A stretch of DNA of 64,000 bases from Zychaea mexicana (GCF_025766255.1 NW_026516671.1:1-64000); one strand, 5' to 3'; counted from the first letter of the stretch, positions 8,497 through 21,533 are shown. Numbers and translations are program-made. The notes: generated by a model from the letters alone, not told the origin.

Positions 8497-11260
8497 TATA
8501 TATAAAGCGAGCAATTTCGCCTTTCTTTTTTCTCTTCTCTTCAGTTCGTTTTGGTACAGCTTTGATCTGTAGTACAGATTCACTGTGTGGTGCCATGATC
8601 GGGTCATTGCTTGTGCTGGGGATTGTCAAGAGGATTCTGAGGATTGGCCGGATTCAGTGGTCCGGTCATAGGAAATCTTTTGCAATGTATCAGTGGGAAT
8701 GTGGTCATATACTCCGGCCGATCGTGCACCTTCGGGTGCATGTGATGCCAACGGTATATGTTGGGATAATTAGAACGAGCTTTTTATTATTATTACTTAT
8801 TATTTATTACACACAAATAAGAAAATGATAAACACAATAAACAAATCTTTCTCTTCTCGCACTCTTCTTATAAACGTTTTACCGCTTTTGCTTCGCCTTT
8901 TTTTTATGTGCACGACAAGTTCCTTATTTTTTTTTGCCCACCCACAGCTCCGTGCTAAACAAAGCGGGGAACAATGACAGACGACAGTAACACGATCACA
9001 ACGCGCTTTATCACACTTTGGAATGCACTTTGCACCTTTCTTTTTTTTACATTTCTGTGGTCGCGTAGTTCTGCTCGCGAAATAATCGAAAGGAAAGAAT
9101 TTGTTGGGAGGGTATGGACTCCAGCAACAACGGCGCTTAAGGCAAGCTGTTCTAAGCTGAGAGAACCAGTTTAATGGTTTGTTTCGCTCGCCACGCCCCT
9201 TTCAACCCCTTGATTAACCGAAAACAGCCATGCTGGTCTATAATTTGACAATTTGTTTAAAGCTGCCCACATCCATCATTGCGGGCTTGGACGATCGGCA
9301 ATCGCTGATTGCCGTGGGCATATACTCGTATGAGAAGACGCTGGCTACGGCGTTCAGCACACATTTACTCCAACCCAATCCAATACACGCTCAGTCATGC
9401 TGGTGATAAGATATCCTTTCTTCTGATTTGAATTCGTCAATATAACTTGTGGTGACAAAACTTCCGTTCTGAGTGCATCATCGGCTCCCTTTTCTTGGTA
9501 AATAATCGTATAAGAGATTAAGAGATCACAAATGACATACGTCTATGCATCATATCGCGTCAGTCCATATCGGGTTATAATAGCCTTACATATGCTGGAT
9601 CATCCGAATATAATGTTTACGTGCTTTACACAACTCGGTTGGATTGTCTCTATGCGACAGTGCTTAGCTTATTGCCATGGTAATTGCTGTGTATGCTTTT
9701 GCTTGATTTTTAGCCGAGTACCTTATTCCGATGATGATTTAGGTAGTGTAATGATGTGTTTTACCACAGTGTATTTATACATGTGTTTGCGCTCTGTATT
9801 CTCTTTTATAGTATAATAAAATCTGTGGCGAAGGTATTCTACCGATATGCAAGCACACCATAGCCAGTGCTTATTTTTATGTACTTAATACATAGGAGTT
9901 GACGGTTTACTTAAATGCAGGATCCGTCAATTCTCACACCTCTTTGAATTTCACACAAAAATCGGGAATCTTAGCTTTGAGCTGTTGTCAGGTTACAGTG
10001 CCGCTGCGGGCTGCTCAACCCTGTTGATGATCTCTCCATTACAGCAAACAGCGCAATACTCTTCCGTCGACCATAAGATAAGACATTTAAAAAGAAAAAG
10101 AAAATCATTCGACGAACCGCCGAAACCCTCTGCTATCAGACATCCACGTCGAAAGGCTCAGCACTATGTTGTGCGAGCTCTACTGTATGAGATGCGGGTG
10201 TTATTGTTGCTCGCTCTTTCTAATCCTGTTCTTGCTCACCAGCGTTGCTGCGCTGCTGCTGCTGCTGGTTGTTGTTGTTGTTGTGATGGAGATGATGGTG
10301 GTCAAAACACTGATACGTTTCCAAGATTTATGAGTCCGTTGAAGCATCACAAACTGCTGATGACTGCATTCGCAAAGTACTGGTGCTGTAAAATCGTGTG
10401 TACGACAAGCACGATTCAGCCCCGAGGAAAACGTGCTTGTCAAACAGATTGCTGAAATTTGTTTTCCATAGCACAGTGTATGTATCCCAAGTTTTTTCTC
10501 GTGTGTATGTCCGCCTTGGTCAATCCGGCGCTATAAAGTCCATGTTTTCTATATACTCGAAATAGACATTGCGTAGGTCTAAACAATTGCTCAGCAGTTA
10601 AGATTTGTGAACGCGATATGGTGAGTGTAACATCAAACAAACAAAAGAGACAGAATAAGTCAACGAGACCCGATGGGATCTAAAACCGGGTTATCATGAT
10701 AACAAAAGTACTCACCAGCATGTGCATTGAACATATTCATTGAGCTCATCCGAGTAAACGTCTCAGATAGTAGCTAATGTGAATTACATGATCTATATTA
10801 TGACAGCTTCTTCCTGAGCATAGCTAATCCGTGTAGCATCAAGATCTGTCTGGATGAGGAGATGTCCGCACATGTGAGGATATAAGGGAAATCACAGCAA
10901 TCTTTAATGACGGCTCAAAGGATATGATATGTGTTATTTATCATATTCGACACAACACTCCAAATGCAAACTACCCTCCCATCTGCCTTCCGTAAAGCCT
11001 TTTCGTAGTGATCACACCATGGAAGTGGTCGTCTGTTTTATTTTCCATTGATGTACATAATTTTTATGGCTCATAATATTGCTGCGTGATGAAATTACCT
11101 ATATGTTGTATATAGTGTACGCTTCACCCAACGACATCTACTTCCTTAATCCTAATCCATGTAGGAGAAGAAGACATGTCGTACTTGGCAAAGAATTCTT
11201 ACGACTCCTTCAGAGAGACGATGTCGTGTGCTGGCGGCAGGATATCGTGTTCGCGTGGCT
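8497..11260 (+). repeat. Long dispersed repeat, copy A
   Basis: Matches 61237-64000 in direct orientation. The first 430 bp (TATA-like TATATAAAGCGAGCA start) are clearly related but diverged, roughly three quarters identical by eye. From about 8930 onward the copies are nearly identical to the window end, differing by scattered substitutions and 1-4 bp indels plus one larger indel (copy B has about 45 extra bases near 62115-62160). The indels shift most reading frames, so the repeat is probably not protein-coding, or is a decayed element. The right end cannot be seen because copy B runs off the window. No terminal inverted repeats, integrase or reverse transcriptase were found. Confidence 0.9.
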
Positions 11261-14200
11261 AGTATAAGTATACACTTTCATTGAGACGATTTAGAAAATT
11301 AACTTAAAGACATCATTATGATACGAGGATGACTCTTGGTCTTTTATTTTGTATGAATATATCATCAGGTAATAGAACATCCCGTCAATATATAGTTGGT
11401 ACAAGCATTATTTGCAGACAAGCGAAAGGACTATCAAAGAAAGAAGTTAGAGAAAGCCATACTTGGAGTATATAGTAAAAGCAAACAACAATTGAATCAA
11501 TCACTCACCACGTATTTCCAGAACAGATCGTCGCGGCCCCTACCCTACCCTCCCATTGCTGGGAGAACCTCCACTTTCGTCTGGGCGAACCTCCACTTTC
11601 GTCTGGGCTCCAGAACCTATCATAGATGCAATTATCCCCTCGCTCGCTCTTCAGACGTTTTCTTGTGTATATTTTGCCACTAACCGTTCTCTGTGACGCC
11701 TCCTCTTATCCGTGTACGTGACCTCACCATACTGCCCAATCCCGTATGGCTGCCTGCTACGGCGGCATGACCCTGACAGTCATCGCGTTTAGTTGTGGCC
11801 GCGCTCCACTGCATAGTCTCTACGTGTTGCCGACCCGTGCCCCGAACCTAACGTCTATGCGCGGCCGGTGGTCAGTTTATCGAGTCATTTCCAGGACTCA
11901 GCAAGCGGTCACAGGGAGTACAGGATCAAGAGGTGGGCGCAGGTCACGATTTACTGGAGAGGTGCATGCGCAATCGAACTTACCATGCTTTCGCTCTTCC
12001 ACTCGCAAGGTAAACCAAAATTTCTTTCAGGCCTTCCGACAAAAGAGAAAAAGGTTAGGCATCGCCCAATCCGCGAACCAATCCTGATAAATCTTAACAA
12101 CTACAGCAACGAAGGCACGTAGAAAATCAAGTTATTAAGACGTAAATACCAGAAGAATGCTACCCTAGTTGAAGAAGTACAGAAAAAGAATAGTTACCCT
12201 GTAGTCGTCACGCATATCCGTCCGCCGCCGCTACTACTACTACTACACACGCAAAATCAACGACAACGATTAAAAGAAACGTTGGTGACGCATTGGAAAA
12301 AAAAAACAAGTTGGAGATCATTGAAATTTGAAAGGTGTTTTAAAGTAGGAGGAAAAACTTACACTGTAAAGGTCCCATAGTACACCGCGTGTGTCAAAAG
12401 CATATTCGCCGACAAGGGTTCATAAGGAAAGCTAATTACGAATGGAATATGTTAAGAAAAAGAACTTTTTTAAAAGAGCGAGTGAGGAAAGGATTGGAGT
12501 AACTCGTTAGCGCATTGCTCTACTTACACGCCCAGTTTTGTTGCCACCACGGTTCTTGTTGGAAAAGAAGACAAGAGTGGTCGTGTTGTTGTGACGGAAG
12601 AACCTTTACTTGACTGCCAAATTATTGAAACAACGACACAACCACGGCGCACTGCCTAAGCCTTTCTGCTTTTTTTGCATGGGATATCAAAAAGAGAGAA
12701 AAGAGGTTTACACCTACACCGAGTATCTCTAAGTCTCCCAGTTCATGCCTCGTCTGCATTACACCCAGGTTTCACCTTGGGACTAAGCTCCGCACCCTTT
12801 GCAGGTACCACTATACTCGCACGGATAAACTATAGAAACGGATATATCATGATCCAAGCAACGTAAATCTTATTACAACATAGCAACCGTTGCCATCGTT
12901 ACTTTACCTCACATGCTGTTACAACACCCCGTGCGTAGCTTATATAGCTTTCACTATGTGTTTGTTATCAAAACACACCTCCCCTGAACCAACCCTGGCT
13001 AGTAGTACCTCCGCCTCTTGTGTGACCTGTATATACTTCAATCCACTTCTTGCACGATTAACCATCATCTTCTCGTCAGTGCATACGCCACCGAGTCCAC
13101 ATTTCTTTCTCTTTGTGATCCCATACGTATTTGAGCATTTTAAACTCCAACCGTAGAGAAGGGCCATTTGCCATAGCCCGCTTATCTTTATCATCCCGAA
13201 AGTAAGGCACACTGACAACATCTTGTCAGGTCACAGCTAATGTTTTGAAGTCGCCGTAATTAAACTGTATGTACATGGCATGCTAAGAGCAGATGGCACA
13301 ACTGAGAGCTTTATAGTGATATACGTTCAAAAGTTTTGATTTTATTTAACGTCTCTTTGAACACTGCGTCTGGGGGGGACATTTTGCTCGAGACAGGACT
13401 GAGGGGGTTATGACGGGGTAAAAACCCTGTGTATGGCACAGGAAAAAGGTTGTGAGTGAGAAGACTGAGTATCTGCTTTAGTTTAGCTGGATGAGAAGAT
13501 ACAGGTGTTGGATATGTATAGTTTAAGACCTGCAAGGGATAACGCATGGATATACCATGTTTTGCTGCTGTGTCTTACGAAAAGGTGACAGAATCTTTGT
13601 CGGTAACATTGCAAATTGCGAAACCGGGCGTAGCTTTGTGATAGATTGTCTGTATAAGGGCAAATCAGTGATGTTGATCTTCCTGTTCCAGACATATCAA
13701 TGATGGACGTCAAAATTATTAACCCGATGGCAGCCATGCTACTACCCTTTCCTAACTTGATGCAAGTATCTTTGCCGACACCTTTGGTGACACCAATTCA
13801 GCAGAACATCTCCAAGCATACCTTGACTCACCCGGCATATGATAACATAGCCTGCAGAGATTAGTCAATGATAGATCGATCATGGCAACTGTAACTCAAG
13901 CCCTTTTGTCATCGTTGTTAAAGTGAATATGTTAGCAAGCCATCGAAAAACGATGCCTACTATTTGTAGTGAACGTGTCTTTGACATATCTGCTTTTTTT
14001 CCTCTAAGACATGTATTATTTTTGCTTGATCATACGGATATCATAGTGGACGTACCCGTAAGGTTTTACAATTATGATTGTACATCCCCTCACATTAAGG
14101 TCTTATCTGATCATTTGTTGCGGATGAATCATATCAACTTAGTTCAATAAGTGATGCTGTCCCGCAGCAAGTCACCAGAAATGATCGAACGCCTATCACG

Positions 14201-14737
14201 AGCAAAGATTTAGTATGTATGATCGCTAATTTCTCTTCAACTCTGTATTGCTTTGATTTGCACTACATGCTGTCTTGAGCACTAGGTATACAATTCATTG
14301 GGTTATCTTTTTAAAGAAAAAAGAAAAAGTAGGCAGCTGTATAAAGTTTGCTAATTGCAGCATTCAGCTATTTATTTTTTGAAGCAAATGTATATTATGT
14401 ACGAATAGAAGAAATAGGAAAAGGGAGATATAACAGCTACAGTATAGTCATCGTTTATATGATAGCTATTCTTAGAGATCTGCTACATTTAAGTCCTGTG
14501 TAATTATCAAACACTCACCAGATGCTTTTTAAGCCTATGTTAACTACTTGAAGCTGTTGTCGGTTCGCTTATGATGAGATGGATTTTTTTTACAGAGGAC
14601 TAAAAAGAAAAAGTTACACTAATAGTATTGTCGCCTCGTACTAGATGTCATATGGAGGTACAAAGAAACGCACGGAGATTAGCGGTTAGTATAGCGGGTT
14701 CCTCAATTGAAGCAAGAGCTACAGTGGTATGTAAATG
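11261..14737. other. Region without a supportable gene
   Basis: A slightly GC-richer patch at 11,520-12,060 holds a tandem duplication of about 20 bp (CTCCACTTTCGTCTGGGC at about 11,569 and 11,590) and overlapping ORFs of 80-115 codons with no recognisable domain. Minus-strand ORFs at 12940-13221 and 13311-13737 look partly coding (hydrophilic, conserved-looking) but contain stops and frame changes, so they may be relics. I found no tRNA or rRNA. Confidence 0.5.
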
Positions 14738-16740
14738 TTATATACCTGCGCGACGACCTGCACGTGCTCTGGGAATGGGAACTGTTTCTACTGTGATTGG
14801 GTCTCCTTCATCCAATAAAGTTCTTGGTACACCTGCGTATCTACGTTTGCATCAATGATAATATACAAAGATGTATACTGTCAGAGGCCTTTGTCGCTAT
14901 CAAAATAGCACACACACACACAGAGAGACACCAAGTTAGTATTATAATGGTACCGTTGGAAGTTCAGCTCTGTTCCGAATCGATTCTTGTAAATTTTCTC
15001 AAATTGTTCTTCATTGCGGTGGTGAATACGCGGAATAACGGCACCATGTCTTTTCTTGAGGTGGCTGAAGAATCTTCTTTCCTGAGCATTGCTATAGCTT
15101 CTATTGCAGCCTCTGTAGGGGCAAAGCAGGTCACCTTCTACTATAAGCATATATAGATCAATCTGTAATAAGCAAACGATCACATAAAATAAAGTACTCA
15201 ATTATCACCGAAATGCTTTAGTCTTACCTCCTTCGGGAACCCGGACCGGCGCTTGCGCTTGTAGCTCTTGCCGCTGCTGTTGTTCTTGATGTCTTGATGA
15301 TCCTGTAGAGGTTTGATTTTGTTGCTCCTGAAGTTGTGATGAAGGTCCTACAGAGGCTCGACTTTGCTGTTGTGGTATTGGTTGCTGCTGACCTCCTTGG
15401 TGTCTTGACGATAAAGCGGAAGACGCTGCTGTTTGCGGTTGTTGTTGTTGTTGTTGCTGCTGCTGTTGTTCTTGGTGCGTCAAAGATGATGCTGCAACTT
15501 CATTTGTTTTCGTACGCTTTGGCGACGACTGCTCCGGTGGCAACTCTAGTGATAGCCACAAAGGGGATGCTCTTGTTAGTACGCATCCACATTAATGAGT
15601 GTTTCAAGAGTTAGAAGCCATTTGTTGTCTAGCATTACCTGTGTTTGGTTGTTCAGTTACGCCACTGTCATTCTCTCGAGCACGCTTTCTGACTAGTGGC
15701 AGCGATGCTGATGTTGATGGTTGTTCGTTTAGTGTCCGTTGCGCACTTGGTTGAGTTTCTGAGGTATCGATTGCAGTGGGGTGTGTTTCTTGTGACGCTG
15801 GTGGTGACTCGACGAAAGATTTGCCTGTGGTAGTATTATATCAGGATAAGCATCACATAATAACTTTATCTTTTCGACACAAATGACCCCCTTCTAGACT
15901 TACGTTCACAAGCATTCTCGGTGTGTTCTTCTTTCACCACAGGTGCACCCGCTGTCTCTTGAGCTGCTAGTTGGTTTTGCCCTTGCTGATTTGAATAAAA
16001 TGTCGCTAATTCTTCTGTTTCCATTCGTTTTGGGTTTTTTCCCTCCAATAAACACGCTAAGGATCACAAAAAGAGATGTAGTAAATGTTAGTGTGTGTTT
16101 ACACCGTGGTTGCAGAAAATATTTCACAATATCGATGCTCTGACTTGCCTGTGCTCTGGTTTTCTGACTGGCCCGTATTGGCGCCATTCTCATAAGAGTC
16201 GTCTGTATGTCCCGGAACTCCGGCCTGGCGAGCGCGCTTCCGGCCAACATAATCCGTTGTTGCTGCTGTTGCTGTTGGCTCTTCTTCTGTTTGGGCCTCA
16301 GCGGCAGCAGTAGAAGAGGCAGAAGCATCTCCAACCGAGGACGAGAACAATGGTGCGTCTACCATAATATACACAGTGAGATAAGCATTGAGTTCTGCAG
16401 TTACTTTACTGTTCGATTTAACCAAGTACTTTGATTCTTACCCGGCGTAGTGAGTTCAACTGCATGAGTGGTCTCAACACTTGTTGATTCGGTTCGTTCT
16501 GGAGTAGGAAATTGAGTACTGTCCACAGTTGTTACGACACTTTGGTCTGAAAATGGAATGGTTAAAGAATATCAACTACTGTTGCATTGTCTAGCGTTCT
16601 TACAAGACGCGTAATTATGTGCATGTATTGCGTAATCACTGGTTGAAAATAATAATACCTGCATCCAAGATCGCGTTGAATGATGGGTCGTGGGCGTCGA
16701 GCTCAAGATCTGTTAAAGTGTTTTGCTCAATATTCCACAT
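14738..16740 (-). CDS. Low-complexity protein with C-terminal C2H2 zinc finger, built of phase-1 exons
   Basis: Eight exons (16740-16659, 16546-16442, 16358-16149, 16056-15904, 15824-15639, 15545-15228, 15140-14954, 14840-14738) join in frame to 447 aa. Introns 1-6 all fall in phase 1. The third intron needs a GC donor (GCAAGT), a known minor class. The N-terminal 330 residues are Ser/Thr/Glu/Gln-rich, with GRKRARQ, VRKRAREN and SPKRTKTNE motifs that look like repeated nuclear localisation signals. One exon holds a long poly-Q. The C-terminus has C-x4-C...H-x4-H (CPYRGC ... HLKKRH), a single C2H2-like finger, followed by a basic tail. A nuclear DNA-binding role is inferred. The family is not recognised. 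Confidence 0.72.
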
Positions 16741-19328
16741 TACAGCTTCACTCGGTGGAGAATGGAAGAAGAGTAGGTAACAGCTCAAGGTGCAAGTTCA
16801 GGTGAAATAAGTGCGACTGCGCACCGGAGTTTAATATACTGGTGCATGATGCTACTGCGGAAAAAATGGAGTTGAGGCTCCTTTTACTTAGAGAAAAATA
16901 GACCAGCATTGCTATATAGACAAAACAAGTAGTACACATTTATACATTACTACAGGAAGCACTATAACTTAGAATGAGAAAAGTGTGTCTAAAAGTTATA
17001 TCATACAGGAATCTACTACTGTAAAGAAGGAGAGTGATGCTAAGTTGTGACCTGGTAATAATATTTGAATAGCTTTCCTGATATGTTTGGCACACTCCTT
17101 TCTATTTCCTATTAATATTATGAGCTGTTATAGAATTAGAAATAGAAAAGGCAGTGCTGTGAAAGAAGAAGGGAAGCGTTGTGATCTGGATGTTAATACT
17201 AAGTGCAATAAATATAAAAGACGGACGAAAAGAGAAAATGTTATCAAGGCGCTTTGCATTTCAGTCGCTTGGTTGTGTATGGCAAGTGCAACAAAAGGCC
17301 CTGTTGCCCTAGATCTATCTGATATGCCTATCAGGAGTTTATAGGCAGATGTCACATTTACTTATTGAGATGACAGCAAGCAGATCACAGCACCGGATTG
17401 CTTGTTACAAGTCAGTGTAGCTGCTTTGACCTGTTGTCAGTTTGTCTGTGGTATGTAATAAAGTGTATAAAAAAAACCTACAAAGACTTCAACCCTAAAT
17501 TACAGTACAGTAATCAGCTTTATACGTACCGATCAAGCATTGATTGAATAGTGATACCAATTCTACCCCAATGCAACAGAAGGACTGACTCGCTAATAAG
17601 CCAAATCACCACGTCTTTCTTAAACTTGTAGTTTGGTCCAACAGAGATTCAATTATTAATTATTAGCAGTGTTGCTAACAAAACTCACACACACACAAAG
17701 ATAAACTGCGATAACAGTTTTGGATTCTGCTTCCTGCTCCCAGAAAAAAAACATAGGAACGAAACGAAACATCGTATGCCATGTAGATAACTGTTTATAG
17801 GAAACTCATCAAATCCGAATCGTGTGCTCGCTTATTGTTGATGAAGAAAAGGCTCGTCTTTTTTATTTTTGCTCCTGAACATATAAGCTGTTAGGTCTAA
17901 AGAGCTTACAGTCTTTATGAAGCGAAAGAACTGATTGACTGAAAAAGGCGGCAAAATAATGAAACAAATACAATTAGCAAAATTAGCCCAAATCTCTCTC
18001 TTTTTTTGCATTTAGTGTGATTGTTCGTCGATTTCTGTGGCTGCTTGCTGTATTCTAGCATGTCCTTTATAGCTGCAATGTACAACAGCTGACTACTAGT
18101 GTATATAATGAGTGCATGCAAATAATACATAGTGAATCACACTTACCCGGGATTTCCTTATTAACTGTGTTGTGTTTTTGACACAGTCAATAAGGAAATA
18201 AGTCAGTTATATTCGAAAGTGTGACGATGTGAAAGGTTCTATAGACCACATTGACTTGAGGTGAGGTAGTCAAGCTCCTCCTGAAGGCCATGATTTTTCG
18301 CTCTGACCGATACAACGGATACAACGGATACAACGCTTACAACGCTTACAACGGATACAACGCTTACAACGCTTACAACGGATACAACGCCTACAACACT
18401 TACAACGGATAACGGATACAATGTTTAAAACGCTTACAACGCTTACAACGCTTACAACGCTTACAACGCTTACAAGGGATACAATGTTTAAAACGCTTAC
18501 AACGCTTACAACGCTTACAACGGATACAACGTTTAAAACGCTTACAATTACAACGCTTACAACGCTTACAACGGATACAGCAATTTGCGAAAACTCACAG
18601 AAGCTTTGTGCCATGAGTTACTGACTAGATTCAATATATCCTCCGAGCAGTGGCAGAAATACATAAATAACTTGACGATCCATTGGTACCCCGTACATAT
18701 CAATGCTATTGAGAGCGATTTGTGGATGATTTGCTCAAAAGGGATAAACGTATGGTGATGCTTGACTAGCTTTTGTATAATTTTATCCACATATGATAGA
18801 AGCAAACGATTTCTTCGACAGCGACACAACGGTGCTGTTTTTCTAAGCGATTGAACCCACTTACAATGCAATGAACCGTAACTCTAGGCCTAGTAGCTAA
18901 AAATAGCTTGAGATAATAGACCAAACGAATAGCGCTAGCTTACACATTGTACGAAATGTATATGATATGCGAGGGGTTTTTGAACTACAGCTGCTCGACA
19001 AAAAATGTGCATTGTTTGTATTACAAGCGCAGTTGTTTCACTTCACATCAATTTTCCTGTTATCAAGCGCGTATCCAGCTAAATAGTAACGTTCAAAAAT
19101 ATCGACTTTTTTTTCCTGAAAAACAAAACAGTTGGTCGATCTCTATTTTCTAATCTCAAAGGTCTTCTTGACAATATTTAGACAATCACGGTTTCAGTTT
19201 CAGCAGCCCAGCATTTAGTAATTCTTCTGCAGCCAGATCGGGGAGGCCGCTAAGCTCTTTATTGCTACACTCTCGGTTTTCTCTTCACTTTTAACACTTG
19301 ACAGCGCAATTATTTAATCCACCTCTCA
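16741..19328. other. Intergenic region with a minisatellite
   Basis: No supportable gene. ORFs of 60-85 codons (for example 17087-17344) show no domain. Contains the 9-bp minisatellite at 18307-18578. Confidence 0.5.
18307..18578 (+). repeat. 9-bp minisatellite (CTTACAACG/GATACAACG)
   Basis: About thirty tandem units of 9 bp, consensus CTTACAACG alternating with GATACAACG and occasional GTTTAAAACG variants. Unit length divisible by three makes long spurious ORFs on both strands (TLTTLTTLT on plus, VVSVVSVVS on minus). These are not evidence of a gene. Confidence 0.95.
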
Positions 19329-19688
19329 ATGAAATTTGAAGAGAAATACGCAGAAGCCATCAAATTGGTTCGACACCGCATAGCGCGTGGTGAAGACATT
19401 GTTATTTATTCAGCGCAGTTCCACGGCGTATTTGACCATTCGCCGTGGGCTGGTGAGTTGGTAAGGAGTACTTTTAATAGTGCAGCACGTTTACAAAGAG
19501 AGAGAGAGAGAGAGAGAGAGACAGTCTTTCTATATAGGAGACTTACACATTTTTATTGCACATAGGACGTTGAAGACGAAGAAGAAAATCAAAGTAGAAC
19601 AACGACCAGTCATAGCGATGACCAGAAAGGGTGTACATCATCAACAGTGTCTACGGCCGACGACGAACCGCTAAGCAAGAAAGAGTAG
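19329..19688 (+). CDS. Small acidic hypothetical protein (84 aa)
   Basis: Two exons (19329-19460 and 19566-19688) with a phase-0 GTAAGG donor and TAG acceptor give 84 aa. The first 44 residues are predicted helical (MKFEEKYAEAIKLVRHRIARG) followed by YSAQFHGVFDHSPWAGEL. The second exon is acidic and Ser/Thr-rich (DVEDEEEN start) and ends LSKKE. The 105-bp intron contains a (GA)n tract. The open frame runs exactly to a stop in exon 2, which supports the model. No family is recognised. A short protein with a helical N-terminus and disordered acidic tail could be an adaptor, but this is only a guess. Confidence 0.5.
19495..19521 (+). repeat. (GA)n microsatellite inside an intron
   Basis: An uninterrupted GA dinucleotide run of about 26 bp in the intron of the small acidic-protein gene. 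Confidence 0.9.
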
Positions 19689-20226
19689 GAGAAAAAAAAT
19701 AGAGTGCTGTGTTGTACATGTAATGGTTTTGCTAAAGTGAAATCAAAGCTATAGCGGGCCTGGTACTTTGTCACGATCGTCTTCATTCCTCAGTAGCAGT
19801 GGCAACGAGGCAGACAAGGTATAGTGCCAGTATGATGCATAAGTGATGATACATTCCTTTTTGTTCTATGCGGCTTAAAAATATATATCCGTGTGTGCGT
19901 GTGTGTATATAGTCATCATCAGAGGATGGCCTCTTTAGAAAACCTTACGAAAGCAAAAAACTCATGCCGACAAGGAAAAGTAGACGTCCAAAATCCCCCT
20001 CACGTGAGGCATGATATCCATCTCTCAATTAGATCTCTCTCACACCTCCACACATATGTTTTTCGCCTATCATACAAAATAATACCGTGTAAGTTTTGAA
20101 TCTAGCCTTTCCACCACAACTGTAGAATGTATTTATATAAAGTAATAGCAATAACAAGAAGAAGGGAAATGTACCGTGTGCGTTGATCTGAGTGAGTGAG
20201 TGAGAAAGGAAAGGAAGAAAGGAAGA
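19689..20226. other. Intergenic, convergent 3' ends
   Basis: Lies between the small acidic-protein gene (plus) and the ARA2-type gene (minus). Some GT-rich and AT-rich DNA, no gene seen. Confidence 0.5.
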
Positions 20227-21533
20227 TTATGCTAATTCTCGAGGAGTGGGGCTCTGCCACGAATAATCCTTGTATGTAGCCAACAACTCGCGCACCTTAT
20301 CCAAAACCTTTGTTTCCGTTTCCGTGGGCTTCTCCAGATCCTGTTCACGGTCCTTGACGCGTTTCCAAGCAGCCAAAGCCTTCTGCACATCCTCCTTGTT
20401 TTCCAATCCAATATACGTCGTGTTGAGCTGGAAGATATCGCGGCCAGTGAACGCAAACATGGAAGCGAGCTCGGAGATATTCAAACCGTTTTCTTTGGCG
20501 TATTCTGCACTCTGCTTTGCAGCATTACGGAGTTCGGCATGGGCAGGGTGCCACTGGGGTGGGCCGGCATCACGGAACAAGGCCATGCCTAGCGGCGAAG
20601 CATTGGCAACATAGCGGACACCAGCAGCTCGGAATTTAGGGGTATATTCGGCCAATTTTGTGTTTTGGAGCGTGTAGTGGCAGTAGGACAAGATCACGTC
20701 CAAAGGCTGACCCTTGGCTGCTTGGTGTTCGGCAATCTTGAGCAACACGGGTAATGGATATGCAGAGCAGCCAACATACTTGATTTTGCCTTCAGCCTAA
20801 TTCATATTAGAGTAGATATACGAGAACTTGGTGTTTTAATATACTGTGGTCTCAAACATCCCCAGTTATTCCCTGTGCCTCTGTGATTGCAATAAGCTTG
20901 AATATACCTTTAGTTTGAAAAGAGCTTCCAGAGCTCCACCTGGTCCCACAACATCCTGGAAATCAACAAACTCGACATCGTGGCAAAGCACGAGATCCAA
21001 ATAATCCGTGCGCAACCGACGCATGCTTTCCTTGACGCTGTCCAGGATACGCTCGGCACGGTAGTCAAAGTCCTTGGTAGTTACGCCATAGCGGCCCACT
21101 TTGGTTTGGATATAGTACGTTGAACGTGGAAACTCGTCTCTGACAGCTTCAAGTGCATCGCCCAGCACAAACTCACTGGCACCATAGTATGGAGAGGTAT
21201 CGAATACATTGATGCCTACAAGGTCTCGTAAGTAAGCACATGGAGATTCTTTCTTATTTCCGTTCTTCACATACAATTGAACTGATAAGATTTAGTAATT
21301 TACCTCCTCGCAATGCTTCGCGACATGCCTCGACGGGCCAGTGAGACTCGATCTTGTCATAGGTGCCTGAAAGAGCGCCAGCGCCAAAACCTAATTCTGA
21401 AGGACGGAAATCCGTTTGACAAACAGTTTGCTATTTATACACACACGCCAAAAGGTATATATTAGAAAAAGAAAAAAGAATGGGAATGAGCATGACGTTT
21501 ATAAAACTAATCTCGAACCTGAGAAGTGGACAT
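20227..21533 (-). CDS. ARA2: Aldo-keto reductase, D-arabinose 1-dehydrogenase / L-galactose dehydrogenase type
   Basis: Four exons (21533-21519, 21430-21304, 21215-20908, 20796-20227) join in frame to 339 aa, the usual length of the family. The AKR tetrad is complete: Asp in NVFDTSPYYG, Tyr in the same motif, Lys in IQTKVGRYG and His in LVLCHDVEF. SYCHYTLQNTKL is typical of the ARA2 / plant L-galactose dehydrogenase branch rather than xylose reductases. The enzyme would oxidise D-arabinose (or L-galactose) to its lactone with NAD+, the step before D-erythroascorbate in fungi, in the cytosol. The first exon codes only five residues and uses a weak donor (GTTCGA), so the start is the least certain part. 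The neighbours are unrelated. Confidence 0.85.

Noticed and set aside
8974..9816. ORFs of 66 and 94 codons conserved between the two long repeats
   Set aside because: Near-identity comes from recent duplication, not selection. Neighbouring frames are broken by indels, and no domain is seen.
14648..14718. An extra last exon for the zinc-finger gene (open frame ending at 14648)
   Set aside because: It would need a 27-nt intron, too short for fungal splicing. The in-frame stop at 14738-14740 is preferred.
18239..18624. Long VVSVVSV and TLTTLTT open frames
   Set aside because: They are translations of the 9-bp minisatellite. Unit length divisible by three keeps frames open on both strands.
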